The position numbers and the translations under genes are program-made. Source: Candidatus Saccharibacteria bacterium UBA5152 (GTDB lineage Bacteria; Patescibacteriota; Saccharimonadia; Saccharimonadales; UBA4665). Taken from it: a stretch of 12,057 nt of DNA. The notes below the pieces were generated by a model. It was not told where the DNA came from, did no database searches, and was given only the letters and a program-made list of their open reading frames with translations. The DNA lies in the NCBI GenBank assembly GCA_002413755.1, contig DHXQ01000019.1, forward strand, positions 1 through 12,057, in the 5' to 3' direction. Positions within the stretch are counted from its first letter, which is position 1, and every line of letters begins with the position of its first letter. Shown here one piece after another: positions 1-5,649 of this stretch.

Positions 1-143
1 CAACGCAGTCAAATCAAAATCGACTTCTTTCCTGGATACGCCTGAGCAAAAAATATAGAAGGTTTGGTGACTAGATAACAATTAGAACTGCTGTCGCATT
101 TGGCTGAGTACCATTGACAATGTTAGAACCATTTTACTGTCAC
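1..143. other. Left-edge sequence; possible 3' tail of an unidentified gene
   Basis: Plus-strand frame 1 is open from base 1 to a TGA at 43-45 and would encode a 14-residue tail ending IKIDFFPGYA. This could be the C-terminus of a gene that starts outside the window, but it is too short to identify and may be chance. From 46 to 143 I see no gene, no clear terminator and no strong hairpin. The permease gene on the minus strand stops at 144. Confidence 0.2.
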
Positions 144-1292
144 CTAGTGCTCATGTTTGGCATGACGATCATTCATCATCCTCAACATGTCCCGTCCGCC
201 CGTCTTAAAGAATCGGGTCACAACAATAGCAGTAATTATCAAGAAGATAATATTGAGTACACTCGTATAGTTCCACGATACCGAAGCTTCAAGCACTGTT
301 GCGTTGCGCACATGGGGTACAAAATGAAGTACTTGTGCAATACCCTCAATAACGTAGCCCGCTAAAACCATCGCAGCATACATAAGAACAGACAGCCTTA
401 ACGCCATGCGCCAGCCATAGTATTTTCGATAGATGTTAATGATTGGCAAAATGATAAGGTCGGCAAAGATGAAGCTGATAACGCCACCAAATGATATGCC
501 ACCATTCCACAGAACAGCTGCGAGGGGGACGTTACCGATTGAGCAAACAAAGCTAAGGATAGCGACGATTGGTCCAATGATTGGCCCCCATATAGCGGCA
601 AGTAGTGGGTGGTCAGTCAGAAACAAGGCTTGCCAAAAAGAAGCCGGTATCCATGCGGCTGCTGCGCCAGCAATCAACAACCCGATAACAATGTCTTTCC
701 AGACGGCTTGCCAATCCATAACATAATAGTGCGACGTAGCAGTTTTACCCTTTTCAGAAAGCAGTCGGCTCATTAGTGTTCCGTTTTCAGTGACGGACAT
801 ATCCATCTGAGCATGCGCTTCCATTTTGCCTTGCGCCCCCTTTTCGGCAATCTTTCGGGCTTGCTCAATCAGCTTAGGACTTATGAATAGTCGTGCCAAC
901 ACGGCGAAGATGATAATCATGATTGGTCCACCAACGAACTCAGCCAGCGTAAATTGCCAGCCGAGTAATAGTGCCATGATGATTCCTAGCTCAATTACTA
1001 GATTTGTAGAAGCTATCTCAAAGGCAATCGCCGCAGTAAAGTCAGCACCTTTCGTAAATATAGAACGAGCAAGAGCAACGGCAGCATACGAACAGGAAGA
1101 TGAAGCAGCGCCAAGACCAGTCGCTTTAAGTAGTGACTTAGGGCTGTCATCGGGCAGTAGTTTAACCATTTGCCGCTTAGACACGACAGCTTGAATAGCG
1201 CCCGATAACAGAAAACCCAATATCAATGCCCACAGTATCTCCCAGCCCATAGCGAACGACATAGAGAGTGCATGCGAAATTGCGTGGATCAT
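144..1292 (-). CDS. ArsP_1 (DUF318) family permease, putative metal/metalloid exporter
   Basis: This 382-residue polytopic membrane protein resembles the ArsP_1/DUF318 predicted permeases, some of which export organoarsenicals or are linked to metals. The two characteristic half-repeats are visible. The first is a Ser/Cys-rich segment around residues 61-70 (GAASSSCSYA), followed by a stretch containing FEIASTNLVIELG near 91-103. The second is FVCSIGNVPLAA near 248-259. A hydrophilic, Met/His-containing cytosolic loop lies at about 140-195, and the C-terminus ends HAKHEH. The N-terminus (MIHAISHALSMSFAMGWEILW) looks like the normal family start. No good Shine-Dalgarno sequence precedes ATG 1292. 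It is the last gene of a four-gene minus-strand cassette, 69 bp after the His-rich gene, and that gap holds a strong dyad. The substrate cannot be read from sequence. Copper or another soft metal is inferred only from the neighbours. Confidence 0.75.
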   Translation of the reverse strand: MIHAISHALSMSFAMGWEILWALILGFLLSGAIQAVVSKRQMVKLLPDDSPKSLLKATGLGAASSSCSYAAVALARSIFTKGADFTAAIAFEIASTNLVIELGIIMALLLGWQFTLAEFVGGPIMIIIFAVLARLFISPKLIEQARKIAEKGAQGKMEAHAQMDMSVTENGTLMSRLLSEKGKTATSHYYVMDWQAVWKDIVIGLLIAGAAAAWIPASFWQALFLTDHPLLAAIWGPIIGPIVAILSFVCSIGNVPLAAVLWNGGISFGGVISFIFADLIILPIINIYRKYYGWRMALRLSVLMYAAMVLAGYVIEGIAQVLHFVPHVRNATVLEASVSWNYTSVLNIIFLIITAIVVTRFFKTGGRDMLRMMNDRHAKHEH

Positions 1293-1315
1293 AGCTTAAT
1301 ACTACTAGAGTTATA

Positions 1316-1346
1316 GTCTAGGGCACTATACATATGTGCCCTAGAC
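1316..1346. promoter_or_regulatory. Perfect 11-bp dyad between the His-rich gene and the permease
   Basis: GTCTAGGGCAC (1316-1326) and GTGCCCTAGAC (1336-1346) are exact inverted repeats with a 9-nt loop. The dyad lies 24 bp upstream of the permease ATG and 16 bp downstream of the His-rich gene's stop. No U-run follows it in the direction of transcription, so it is not a standard terminator. It could be a repressor operator for the permease, or an mRNA hairpin that adjusts expression inside the operon. The family of any binding protein cannot be told. Confidence 0.55.
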
Positions 1347-1361
1347 GCGCTAGTCCTTTCT

Positions 1362-1982
1362 TTACAGTAAATGGTGTAGCCGCATAGAAGTCGTTACGCC
1401 ACTGTGGCCTGCGCCACAACTGGCAGGGTCTTTCGAGGTGTCGTACTTAGCTGCTGTCGCAGGTACAGTTTTATATTCTTTTTGGAGCTGGTCGCTACTA
1501 TCTGTGCCGTAGCTGATGAGTAGCTGGTCTTTGTCCTGAATGATTTGTCCGGCTACACTTTCAATCGGCTTACCGTTTAGGATGAAGTTAAGCTTGCCCT
1601 GTTCACCGTTGGTGTACATGGCGTCATTTGTTTTAAGATAGTCGTCGCCCATACCCCAGCCGAGGTTTTGCATGAAGTTACCCCACGTTACGAGATGGTC
1701 TTCAACATGGACTACGCTGTTTACATTGTCGTGCATGTGCGCTCGTTCTTTGGGTGAGTCTACGGGGTGAAGCGTACACATCTCGGCAGCAGTCTCTTCG
1801 TAGTATTTGAATCCCTTAAACTCTTGTCGTTGGCCGTTCACGTATACAGCAAAATTCGCGTGATAGTGGACTTGGTCGGGTATTTTGTAGGTGACAAAGC
1901 GAACGCCTAAAATTACCAAAGCGCCGAGGACTATACCAATACCACTCGCTAGAAGCAGTTTCTTACTTAAAAACGTTTTCAT
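1362..1982 (-). CDS. Membrane-anchored His-rich protein of unknown function (possible metal binding)
   Basis: This 206-residue protein has an N-terminal membrane anchor or signal (about residues 8-31) after a basic MKTFLSKK start. The rest should lie outside the cytoplasmic membrane. Histidines cluster in short motifs: HYHANF (39-44), LHP with H72, RAHMHDN (80-86) and VVHVEDH (90-96). Two cysteines sit at 69 and 189, and more His occur at 193, 203 and 204. The pattern suggests metal coordination. I recognise it as resembling a hypothetical protein seen in CPR genomes, but I know no assigned function. The ATG lies 5 bp after the DUF305 stop codon, so the two are very probably co-transcribed and possibly translationally coupled. 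The SD is weak (GGGA about 12 nt upstream). A metal-storage or chaperone role is inference from composition and neighbours. Confidence 0.7.
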   Translation of the reverse strand: MKTFLSKKLLLASGIGIVLGALVILGVRFVTYKIPDQVHYHANFAVYVNGQRQEFKGFKYYEETAAEMCTLHPVDSPKERAHMHDNVNSVVHVEDHLVTWGNFMQNLGWGMGDDYLKTNDAMYTNGEQGKLNFILNGKPIESVAGQIIQDKDQLLISYGTDSSDQLQKEYKTVPATAAKYDTSKDPASCGAGHSGVTTSMRLHHLL

Positions 1983-1987
1983 GTTTG

Positions 1988-2440
1988 CTACATTCCCATC
2001 ATATCGTGGTTACCCATCATGGAGTTACTCGTGTAGCCCCATTGAGTCTGCCAGTCTTTCATTTGCTGAATCTCTGTTGTCTGAGCCGTGGTGATATTCT
2101 TGGCTAAGTCTTTAACTTCTTGATGGTTGGCATTTGTGAGTGCAAGATTTGCCATATCGATAGCACCTTGGTGGTGTACGATCATTTCACTTATGAAAGC
2201 CTTGTCGAATGCGTCACCAGTTTTACCTTTGAGGTCGGTCGTCATCTCATCCATAGACATCCCGCTTGCCGATGTGGTGGTAGCCGTTTTCTCGTCAGAG
2301 CTAACCGCATTATGCATAGCATACATGTTCATGACGCCAGTATGATTGCCATTGACTGCGTAGGCAGCGATAGCACCGCTAGCTAGTAAGCCAACGATAA
2401 ACGCTGCTGCGCCGATTAAAATAAACTTTTGATTCTTCAT
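1988..2440 (-). CDS. DUF305 family secreted/membrane-anchored protein
   Basis: This 150-residue protein has an N-terminal hydrophobic segment (about 6-28), then a Met/His-containing linker (MNMYAMHN at 37-44), then a helical DUF305 domain. The hallmark is FISEMIVHHQGAIDMA at 82-97, with H89, H90 and Q91 and flanking methionines. It is followed by helices ending EIQQMKDWQTQWG (123-135) and a Met/His tail (MMGNHDMMGM). DUF305 proteins are ferritin-like helical bundles often found with copper-resistance genes, and the His/Met residues here suit metal binding. An AGGAG Shine-Dalgarno lies 7 nt upstream of ATG 2440, which supports the start. It sits between the small Cys/Met protein and the His-rich protein in the same minus-strand cassette. 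Confidence 0.85.
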   Translation of the reverse strand: MKNQKFILIGAAAFIVGLLASGAIAAYAVNGNHTGVMNMYAMHNAVSSDEKTATTTSASGMSMDEMTTDLKGKTGDAFDKAFISEMIVHHQGAIDMANLALTNANHQEVKDLAKNITTAQTTEIQQMKDWQTQWGYTSNSMMGNHDMMGM

Positions 2441-2488
2441 ATAAACTCCTGATTATTAAATTGCATGACAAACTAGACGGTCTGGAGC

Positions 2489-2860
2489 CTATAAACCGTC
2501 TGCAAAGTGTCCACACAAAAGAATACGGTCAGGTGGTCGCCAACTACTGAGTAGATGTAGGCGTTTGACTACGAAAGTAACTGCCAATAACGATAAACTG
2601 ATTGCGCTTAGAAAAGCTGTTATCAGGAGCGGGTCTTTGACTTCGTTTTCGAGATTAGCAAGTATGTCCTGTTCATTGGTTTTGATAGCGGTGCTACAAA
2701 GAATTTGGCACTGAACGGCTGTGCCTGTGTGTTCCGACATGCCCTCCATGCCAGCCATGGACGGTTGGCTAAAGGTTAGGTGACTAAAACCTAATGCAAA
2801 AACAGCAAAACCACTTACTAGGATGGCCTGAAACAGTCGTGGGAGCTTCAACATGTTCAT
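2489..2860 (-). CDS. Small Met/His/Cys-containing membrane protein, first gene of metal cassette
   Basis: This 123-residue protein has an N-terminal hydrophobic segment (about 9-30), a short external-looking region and a second membrane segment (about 78-98). The middle region contains MAGMEGMSEH (35-44) followed by CQILC (51-55), a CxxxC arrangement. Another Cys (116) and a His (118) lie near the C-terminus. Clustered Met, His and Cys are typical of copper-handling proteins. I do not recognise a named family. Upstream on the minus strand, TATTAT lies just before ATG 2860, so a transcript starting at the usual distance would be nearly leaderless. The DUF305 gene follows after 48 bp. Confidence 0.65.
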   Translation of the reverse strand: MNMLKLPRLFQAILVSGFAVFALGFSHLTFSQPSMAGMEGMSEHTGTAVQCQILCSTAIKTNEQDILANLENEVKDPLLITAFLSAISLSLLAVTFVVKRLHLLSSWRPPDRILLCGHFADGL

Positions 2861-2878
2861 ACTTATATAATACAGCCT
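2861..2878 (-). promoter_or_regulatory. Possible promoter -10 of the metal cassette, near-leaderless
   Basis: Reading the minus strand, GTATTATATAAGT runs directly into ATG 2860. TATTAT or the overlapping AT-rich hexamers could serve as a -10 element. No convincing -35 is visible 17 bp upstream and no SD precedes the start. This is consistent with a leaderless mRNA for the first gene, but it is weak evidence on its own. Confidence 0.35.
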
Positions 2879-3093
2879 AAAGCTATAACGAGGTAACCGG
2901 TAAAGCCGGGGCGTAACATAGGTTCTGACGTCCCATGTGGTCTAGCGACAATAACAGATGCAAAATGACTGGCTGGGGATGCTCGTGAAACGTGTCGTAG
3001 GCAGGGAGGCGCACGCCAATCCAGCCGCCCGCTGACGCTGGGGGCTGTGACTGACGACCGAACCGTTCGTTAATTCGCTAATCCGGGAGATAA
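2879..3093. other. GC-rich structured intergenic stretch without an identified gene
   Basis: No credible ORF is seen. The stretch is richer in G and C than the cassette beside it and holds several short pairings. These include CCGG-taaag-CCGG near 2898-2910, GGCTGG (2971-2976) with CCAGCC (3021-3026), and GGC-gcac-GCC inside that span. I compared it by eye with tmRNA, RNase P RNA and SRP RNA hallmarks and found no match. It may hold a small RNA, a remnant of an integrated element, or nothing functional. Confidence 0.3.
2970..2981. repeat. 12-bp duplicate of the tRNA-Gln 3' end (att-like)
   Basis: TGGCTGGGGATG at 2970-2981 is identical to 3130-3141, which is the 3' end of tRNA-Gln: the acceptor strand, discriminator G and encoded CCA. 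The copies are direct repeats 160 bp apart, and the extra copy lies on the 3' side of the tRNA, facing the metal cassette. Short duplications of tRNA 3' ends are the usual footprint of integrase-mediated insertion. No integrase is visible in the window, so the link is inferred. Confidence 0.5.
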
Positions 3094-3126
3094 AAAAATA
3101 CCTAATCGTGAGGGTTAGGTATTTTT
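3094..3126 (-). terminator. Intrinsic terminator downstream of tRNA-Gln
   Basis: AAAAATACCTAA (3094-3105) pairs perfectly with TTAGGTATTTTT (3115-3126) around a 9-nt loop, giving a 12-bp stem ending in A/U tracts on both strands. It lies 4 bp beyond the CCA end of the tRNA and so should end tRNA transcription. By symmetry it could also stop plus-strand transcripts. Confidence 0.8.
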
Positions 3127-3129
3127 ATA

Positions 3130-3203
3130 TGGCTGGGGATGAGGGATTCGAACCCCCGATCGCGGAACCAGAATCCGCTGCCTTACCACTTGGCCAATCC
3201 CCA
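3130..3203 (-). tRNA. tRNA-Gln (anticodon CUG), CCA encoded
   Basis: On the minus strand the acceptor arm TGGGGAT (3203-3197) pairs with ATCCCCA (3140-3134). It is followed by discriminator G and a genomically encoded CCA at 3132-3130. The D arm (GCC...GGC with AGTGGTAA) and the anticodon stem GCGGA/TCCGC with loop TTCTGGT are present, giving anticodon CTG, which reads CAG glutamine codons. The T arm has the GGTTCGAATCC core. Length is 74 nt including CCA. A U-G or mismatched first pair (U1-A72) is common in bacterial tRNA-Gln. Confidence 0.95.
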
Positions 3204-3210
3204 TGGTCTC

Positions 3211-3248
3211 GTTACTCTAGATCAGCGCGGGCGCGATGTGCGAGTAAC
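3211..3248. other. Inverted repeat between the surface gene and tRNA-Gln
   Basis: GTTACTC (3211-3217) and GAGTAAC (3242-3248) are inverted repeats around a GC-rich 24-nt centre. The dyad sits 18 bp downstream of the minus-strand surface gene's stop and upstream of the tRNA. It could act as the surface gene's transcript end (no U-run follows) or as a processing hairpin in the tRNA leader. Confidence 0.35.
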
Positions 3249-3254
3249 AGAGAG

Positions 3255-3260
3255 ATTATA
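3255..3260 (-). promoter_or_regulatory. Likely -10 element of tRNA-Gln
   Basis: A perfect TATAAT is read on the minus strand at 3260-3255, about 52 bp upstream of the tRNA 5' end. It lies just beyond the stop of the surface-protein gene. The -35 region would fall inside that gene's last codons and no good TTGACA match is seen there. Confidence 0.45.
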
Positions 3261-3265
3261 CTAGA

Positions 3266-4093
3266 TTAGCGGTGTTTTGGCGAGAGTTTGGTGCCGTGAG
3301 TTTGGACTTTTGCGTTTCGTTTACGCTTGATGTGGCGATGGGTATGGTGCGAGGCGTAACCGCCGGCGATTGCCAGGATGGCGATGATGATCAGGGCGCC
3401 AGGGCCGGTGTTCGGCAGGACGGTGGTGTCAGCGCTGGCTTGGACAATGACTGGTGTCGATGGAACCGGCGTGGTGGGGGTTGGAACTGGCTTGGGAGGC
3501 AGAGGGGTTGGTGTGGCGATTACCGGGTTGCCGCACGGCGCCATGATGGCGTAGACGAACTGACCATCTTTCATGACGACGTAAGCTGGGACGGAAGTGT
3601 GGGAGAATGATACCTTCACGTGGCGAACGTAGAAGGTGGCGCCGCCTTCGGTGACCTTGGTACTGCCATTGACGTTCAGGCGGGCGGCGGTAATGGCGTC
3701 GGTGGCCACTGTTTTGCCATTAACGGTGACGCGACCGTCATTGTAGACGGTACCGGCAACAGCGGTGGCATCGATACTATTGATATTAGCAGCAGAAATG
3801 CCAAAGTGCGTGTAGACGGGTGCCACACCGCTATCGTTGTAGCGGCTCTTGAGCTCGGAAGTAGTGATGGCGCCACAGTGGATGATCGAATAATCGTCGC
3901 AGTCGCGGCTAGTATTGAATGACAGGGCACTGGCCTGGTTGGCGACGCCGAGTGATAGGACGACGACCACCCCGACGAAGGCTCCGGCGATGGCGCCGTG
4001 GACGAACTTAGGTGTCAAATGCCACACGCGTTTAGCGTGGTGGGCGACGGCCTTATGGATCGGTCTCTTGATGGCTTTTTTGGATTGTTTCAT
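3266..4093 (-). CDS. Secreted surface protein with CD-x4-IIHCG domain and LPNTG anchor
   Basis: The 275-residue product has a long basic N-region, a hydrophobic core (about 33-50) and an ANQASA site, typical of a Sec signal peptide cleaved near residue 56. An N-terminal domain of about 125 residues (65-188) begins CDDYSIIHCG, contains GTVYNDGRVTVNGKTVATDA (114-133) and ends APCGN (185-189). The same domain occurs in the protein at 9808-11157. A proline/threonine-rich wall-spanning linker (194-214) leads to LPNTGPG (226-232), a hydrophobic helix and a 28-residue basic tail, an arrangement like sortase substrates. An upstream in-frame ATG (4156) exists but lies in the -35 of the promoter at 4128-4156, so ATG 4093 is preferred. 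There is no SD. Function is unknown; a cell-surface or host-contact role is inferred. Confidence 0.75.
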   Translation of the reverse strand: MKQSKKAIKRPIHKAVAHHAKRVWHLTPKFVHGAIAGAFVGVVVVLSLGVANQASALSFNTSRDCDDYSIIHCGAITTSELKSRYNDSGVAPVYTHFGISAANINSIDATAVAGTVYNDGRVTVNGKTVATDAITAARLNVNGSTKVTEGGATFYVRHVKVSFSHTSVPAYVVMKDGQFVYAIMAPCGNPVIATPTPLPPKPVPTPTTPVPSTPVIVQASADTTVLPNTGPGALIIIAILAIAGGYASHHTHRHIKRKRNAKVQTHGTKLSPKHR

Positions 4094-4127
4094 TTTGTGT
4101 ATATCTATGTTATTAAGCTTTAGCTTT

Positions 4128-4156
4128 ATTATAGTGCTAGTATGCAGCGAATGCAA
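4128..4156 (-). promoter_or_regulatory. Promoter of the LPNTG surface gene
   Basis: On the minus strand TTGCAT (4156-4151) is followed by a 17-bp spacer and TATAAT (4133-4128). Transcription would start near 4121, giving a leader of about 28 nt to ATG 4093. The geometry is ideal for a sigma70-type promoter, although the -35 matches the consensus only partly. Confidence 0.65.
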
Positions 4157-4210
4157 TCTTATTGCCGCGGTATGGTGGGTAAACCATCAGCGTGCTTTAA
4201 GGCATGCCAT

Positions 4211-4227
4211 ACTATACTCAGTATAGT
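4211..4227. promoter_or_regulatory. 17-bp palindrome overlapping the flavin-cluster promoter
   Basis: ACTATACT-c-AGTATAGT is a perfect 8-bp inverted repeat with a 1-bp centre. It contains TATACT (4213-4218), which would act as a -10 giving a start near 4225, just ahead of the AAGGAA Shine-Dalgarno (4233-4238) and ATG 4244. No good -35 is seen. A palindrome covering the -10 is what a repressor operator looks like. A weaker dyad, ATGGT/ACCAT, lies upstream at 4172-4187. No regulator gene is adjacent. Confidence 0.5.
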
Positions 4228-4243
4228 AAAATAAGGAAACTTC

Positions 4244-4720
4244 ATGGAACCAGTACTCCCGACCGCCCCAAGCCACCAAAAACACATTATTACCGCCGTG
4301 GCGGTGCTGGTCGCCATCACCCTGATCGTCGTCGCTACCGTGGCCGCTACCAAAAAGAAGGACACTACCGCTTCGACCGCGGATGCGGCCAATATCAGTA
4401 GCCAAACCGCCACCACCAGTGCGACCTACAACGACGGCACCTACAGTGCCAATGCCAGCTACCAGAGTCCCGGCGGCACAGAGAAGGTTGCCGTTAAACT
4501 GACTATCAAGGGCGGTGTGGTGACTACATCAACGGTCACCAGTACCCCAACTGAAAGTGAAGCTAGGGAATATCAAGATATGTTCCTGTCGGGCTACAAG
4601 AGCAAAGTCGTCGGTAAGTCTGTCGATACCATCAAGCTCAGCCGGGTATCCGGTTCGTCGTTAACGTCAGAAGGTTTCAATAGTGCCCTCGCCACAATCA
4701 AGCAACAAGCCAAAGCCTAA
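4244..4720 (+). CDS. FMN-binding domain protein (RnfG/NqrC-like), predicted flavinylated
   Basis: This 158-residue protein has one N-terminal membrane segment (about 15-35) followed by KKKD, a Ser/Thr/Ala-rich linker and a C-terminal FMN_bind domain (about 62-158). The domain shows the family's opening YNDGTYSANASYQSPGG (62-78), a GGVVTTSTV strand, and SGSSLTSEGF (136-145). That last motif corresponds to the [S/T]GA[S/T] site where ApbE attaches FMN through a phosphodiester bond. Ser139 is the expected acceptor, with Ser138 in place of the usual Ala and Ser133 in place of the usual upstream Asp. Such proteins are one-electron carriers at the membrane. AAGGAA lies 5 nt upstream of ATG 4244. 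It is the first gene of the cluster, and its 3' end overlaps the ApbE gene by 38 bp. Confidence 0.85.
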   Translation: MEPVLPTAPSHQKHIITAVAVLVAITLIVVATVAATKKKDTTASTADAANISSQTATTSATYNDGTYSANASYQSPGGTEKVAVKLTIKGGVVTTSTVTSTPTESEAREYQDMFLSGYKSKVVGKSVDTIKLSRVSGSSLTSEGFNSALATIKQQAKA

Positions 4721-5630
4721 ACTCGCCGGCCAGCCCAAGGCGCCGTTGCAGCCGCAGGCTCAGTGGTCGTTCGAGGGCATCGGCACCCAGTGGTGGATCG
4801 GGCTTTACCAGTCGGTCGGCCCCGATACTCTCAAATCTTTACAGACTGAAATCGCGGCGCTGGTCGAAACTTTTGATGCTACATATTCGCGTTTTCGATC
4901 GGATTCACTGGTCACCACATGGTCGCAGGCAGCGGGGAAGTACGAGCTACCAGCCGATATGCTGCCACTGCTCGATATGTATAAGCGGCTCTACGACGCC
5001 ACCGATGGCGCCGTCACGCCACTCATTGGCCAGGTTATGTCCGATGCCGGCTATGATGCCAATTATTCACTCCAGCCCAAGCCCGATCTCCTGACGCGGC
5101 CGCCCCGCTGGGAGGACACACTCCGCTATGATGCTTCGACGATCGAGATACTACGGCCAGCGCTGCTCGACTTCGGGGCGGCCGGCAAGGGTTATCTCGT
5201 TGATCTGCTCTGTGAATTACTGGAGACCAACGGTGTGAGACATTACTGCGTTGATGGTAGCGGCGATATGCGCTACCGCTCCGGCAAGGCGGGTGAGCCG
5301 CTGGCTGTCGGGTTGGAACACCCGGACGATCCATCACAGGTGATCGGTGTCGCCAGGCTAATAGGTGGCGCGCTCTGCGGCTCGGCTGGCAACCGGCGGG
5401 CCTGGGGCGAATATACCCATATCATCGATCCCTTCACGCAGGCCTCGCCGCAACATCTCAAAGCCGTCTGGGTAACGGCAGCCACGACTATGCTGGCCGA
5501 CGGCCTCGCGACGGCCCTCTATTTTGCAGCACCTGAAAAACTGCAGAAACATTTCAGATTCGAATACACGTTGATTAACGCTGATATGACTCGCTTGACC
5601 TCAGATGCATTCCCGGCCGAATTTTTCTAA
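4683..5630 (+). CDS. apbE: ApbE-like FMN transferase
   Basis: The enzyme transfers FMN from FAD to a Ser/Thr of a target protein, here most simply the FMN-binding protein encoded just upstream. At 315 residues it is of normal length. Visible ApbE landmarks include DATYSRF (65-71), DGAVTPLIG (108-116), LLDFGAAGKGYLVD (161-174), DGSGD (191-195), THIIDP (245-250) and the C-terminal TTMLADGLATALY (268-280), which carries metal-binding residues. The start is GTG 4683, inside the previous gene, with GAAGG 8 nt upstream; the N-terminal 27 residues are Pro/Lys/Gln-rich. Unlike many ApbE proteins it has no signal peptide or lipobox, so it should act in the cytosol. The LssY_C gene follows after 19 bp. 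Confidence 0.9.
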   Translation: MPSPQSSNKPKPKLAGQPKAPLQPQAQWSFEGIGTQWWIGLYQSVGPDTLKSLQTEIAALVETFDATYSRFRSDSLVTTWSQAAGKYELPADMLPLLDMYKRLYDATDGAVTPLIGQVMSDAGYDANYSLQPKPDLLTRPPRWEDTLRYDASTIEILRPALLDFGAAGKGYLVDLLCELLETNGVRHYCVDGSGDMRYRSGKAGEPLAVGLEHPDDPSQVIGVARLIGGALCGSAGNRRAWGEYTHIIDPFTQASPQHLKAVWVTAATTMLADGLATALYFAAPEKLQKHFRFEYTLINADMTRLTSDAFPAEFF

Positions 5631-5649
5631 ATAGCGTACAATATATCGC

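Noticed and set aside
114..1194. Plus-strand reading frames opposite the permease gene
   Set aside because: They are shadows of the minus-strand permease, whose membrane pattern and family motifs are clear. The shadow products show no domain.
2879..3093. tmRNA, RNase P RNA or SRP RNA gene in the structured interval
   Set aside because: The tmRNA ends and tag, the RNase P GAGGAAAGTCC core and the SRP GGAA-loop motif are all missing.
3272..3922. Gly/Asp-rich plus-strand frames opposite the LPNTG surface gene
   Set aside because: Their composition is the complement of Pro/Thr/Ala codons in the real gene, which has a signal peptide, anchor and promoter.
4093..4156. Longer start (ATG 4156) for the LPNTG surface protein
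   Set aside because: That start lies upstream of the TATAAT at 4128-4133 and within the -35, so it would not be transcribed. The extra 21 residues spoil the signal peptide.
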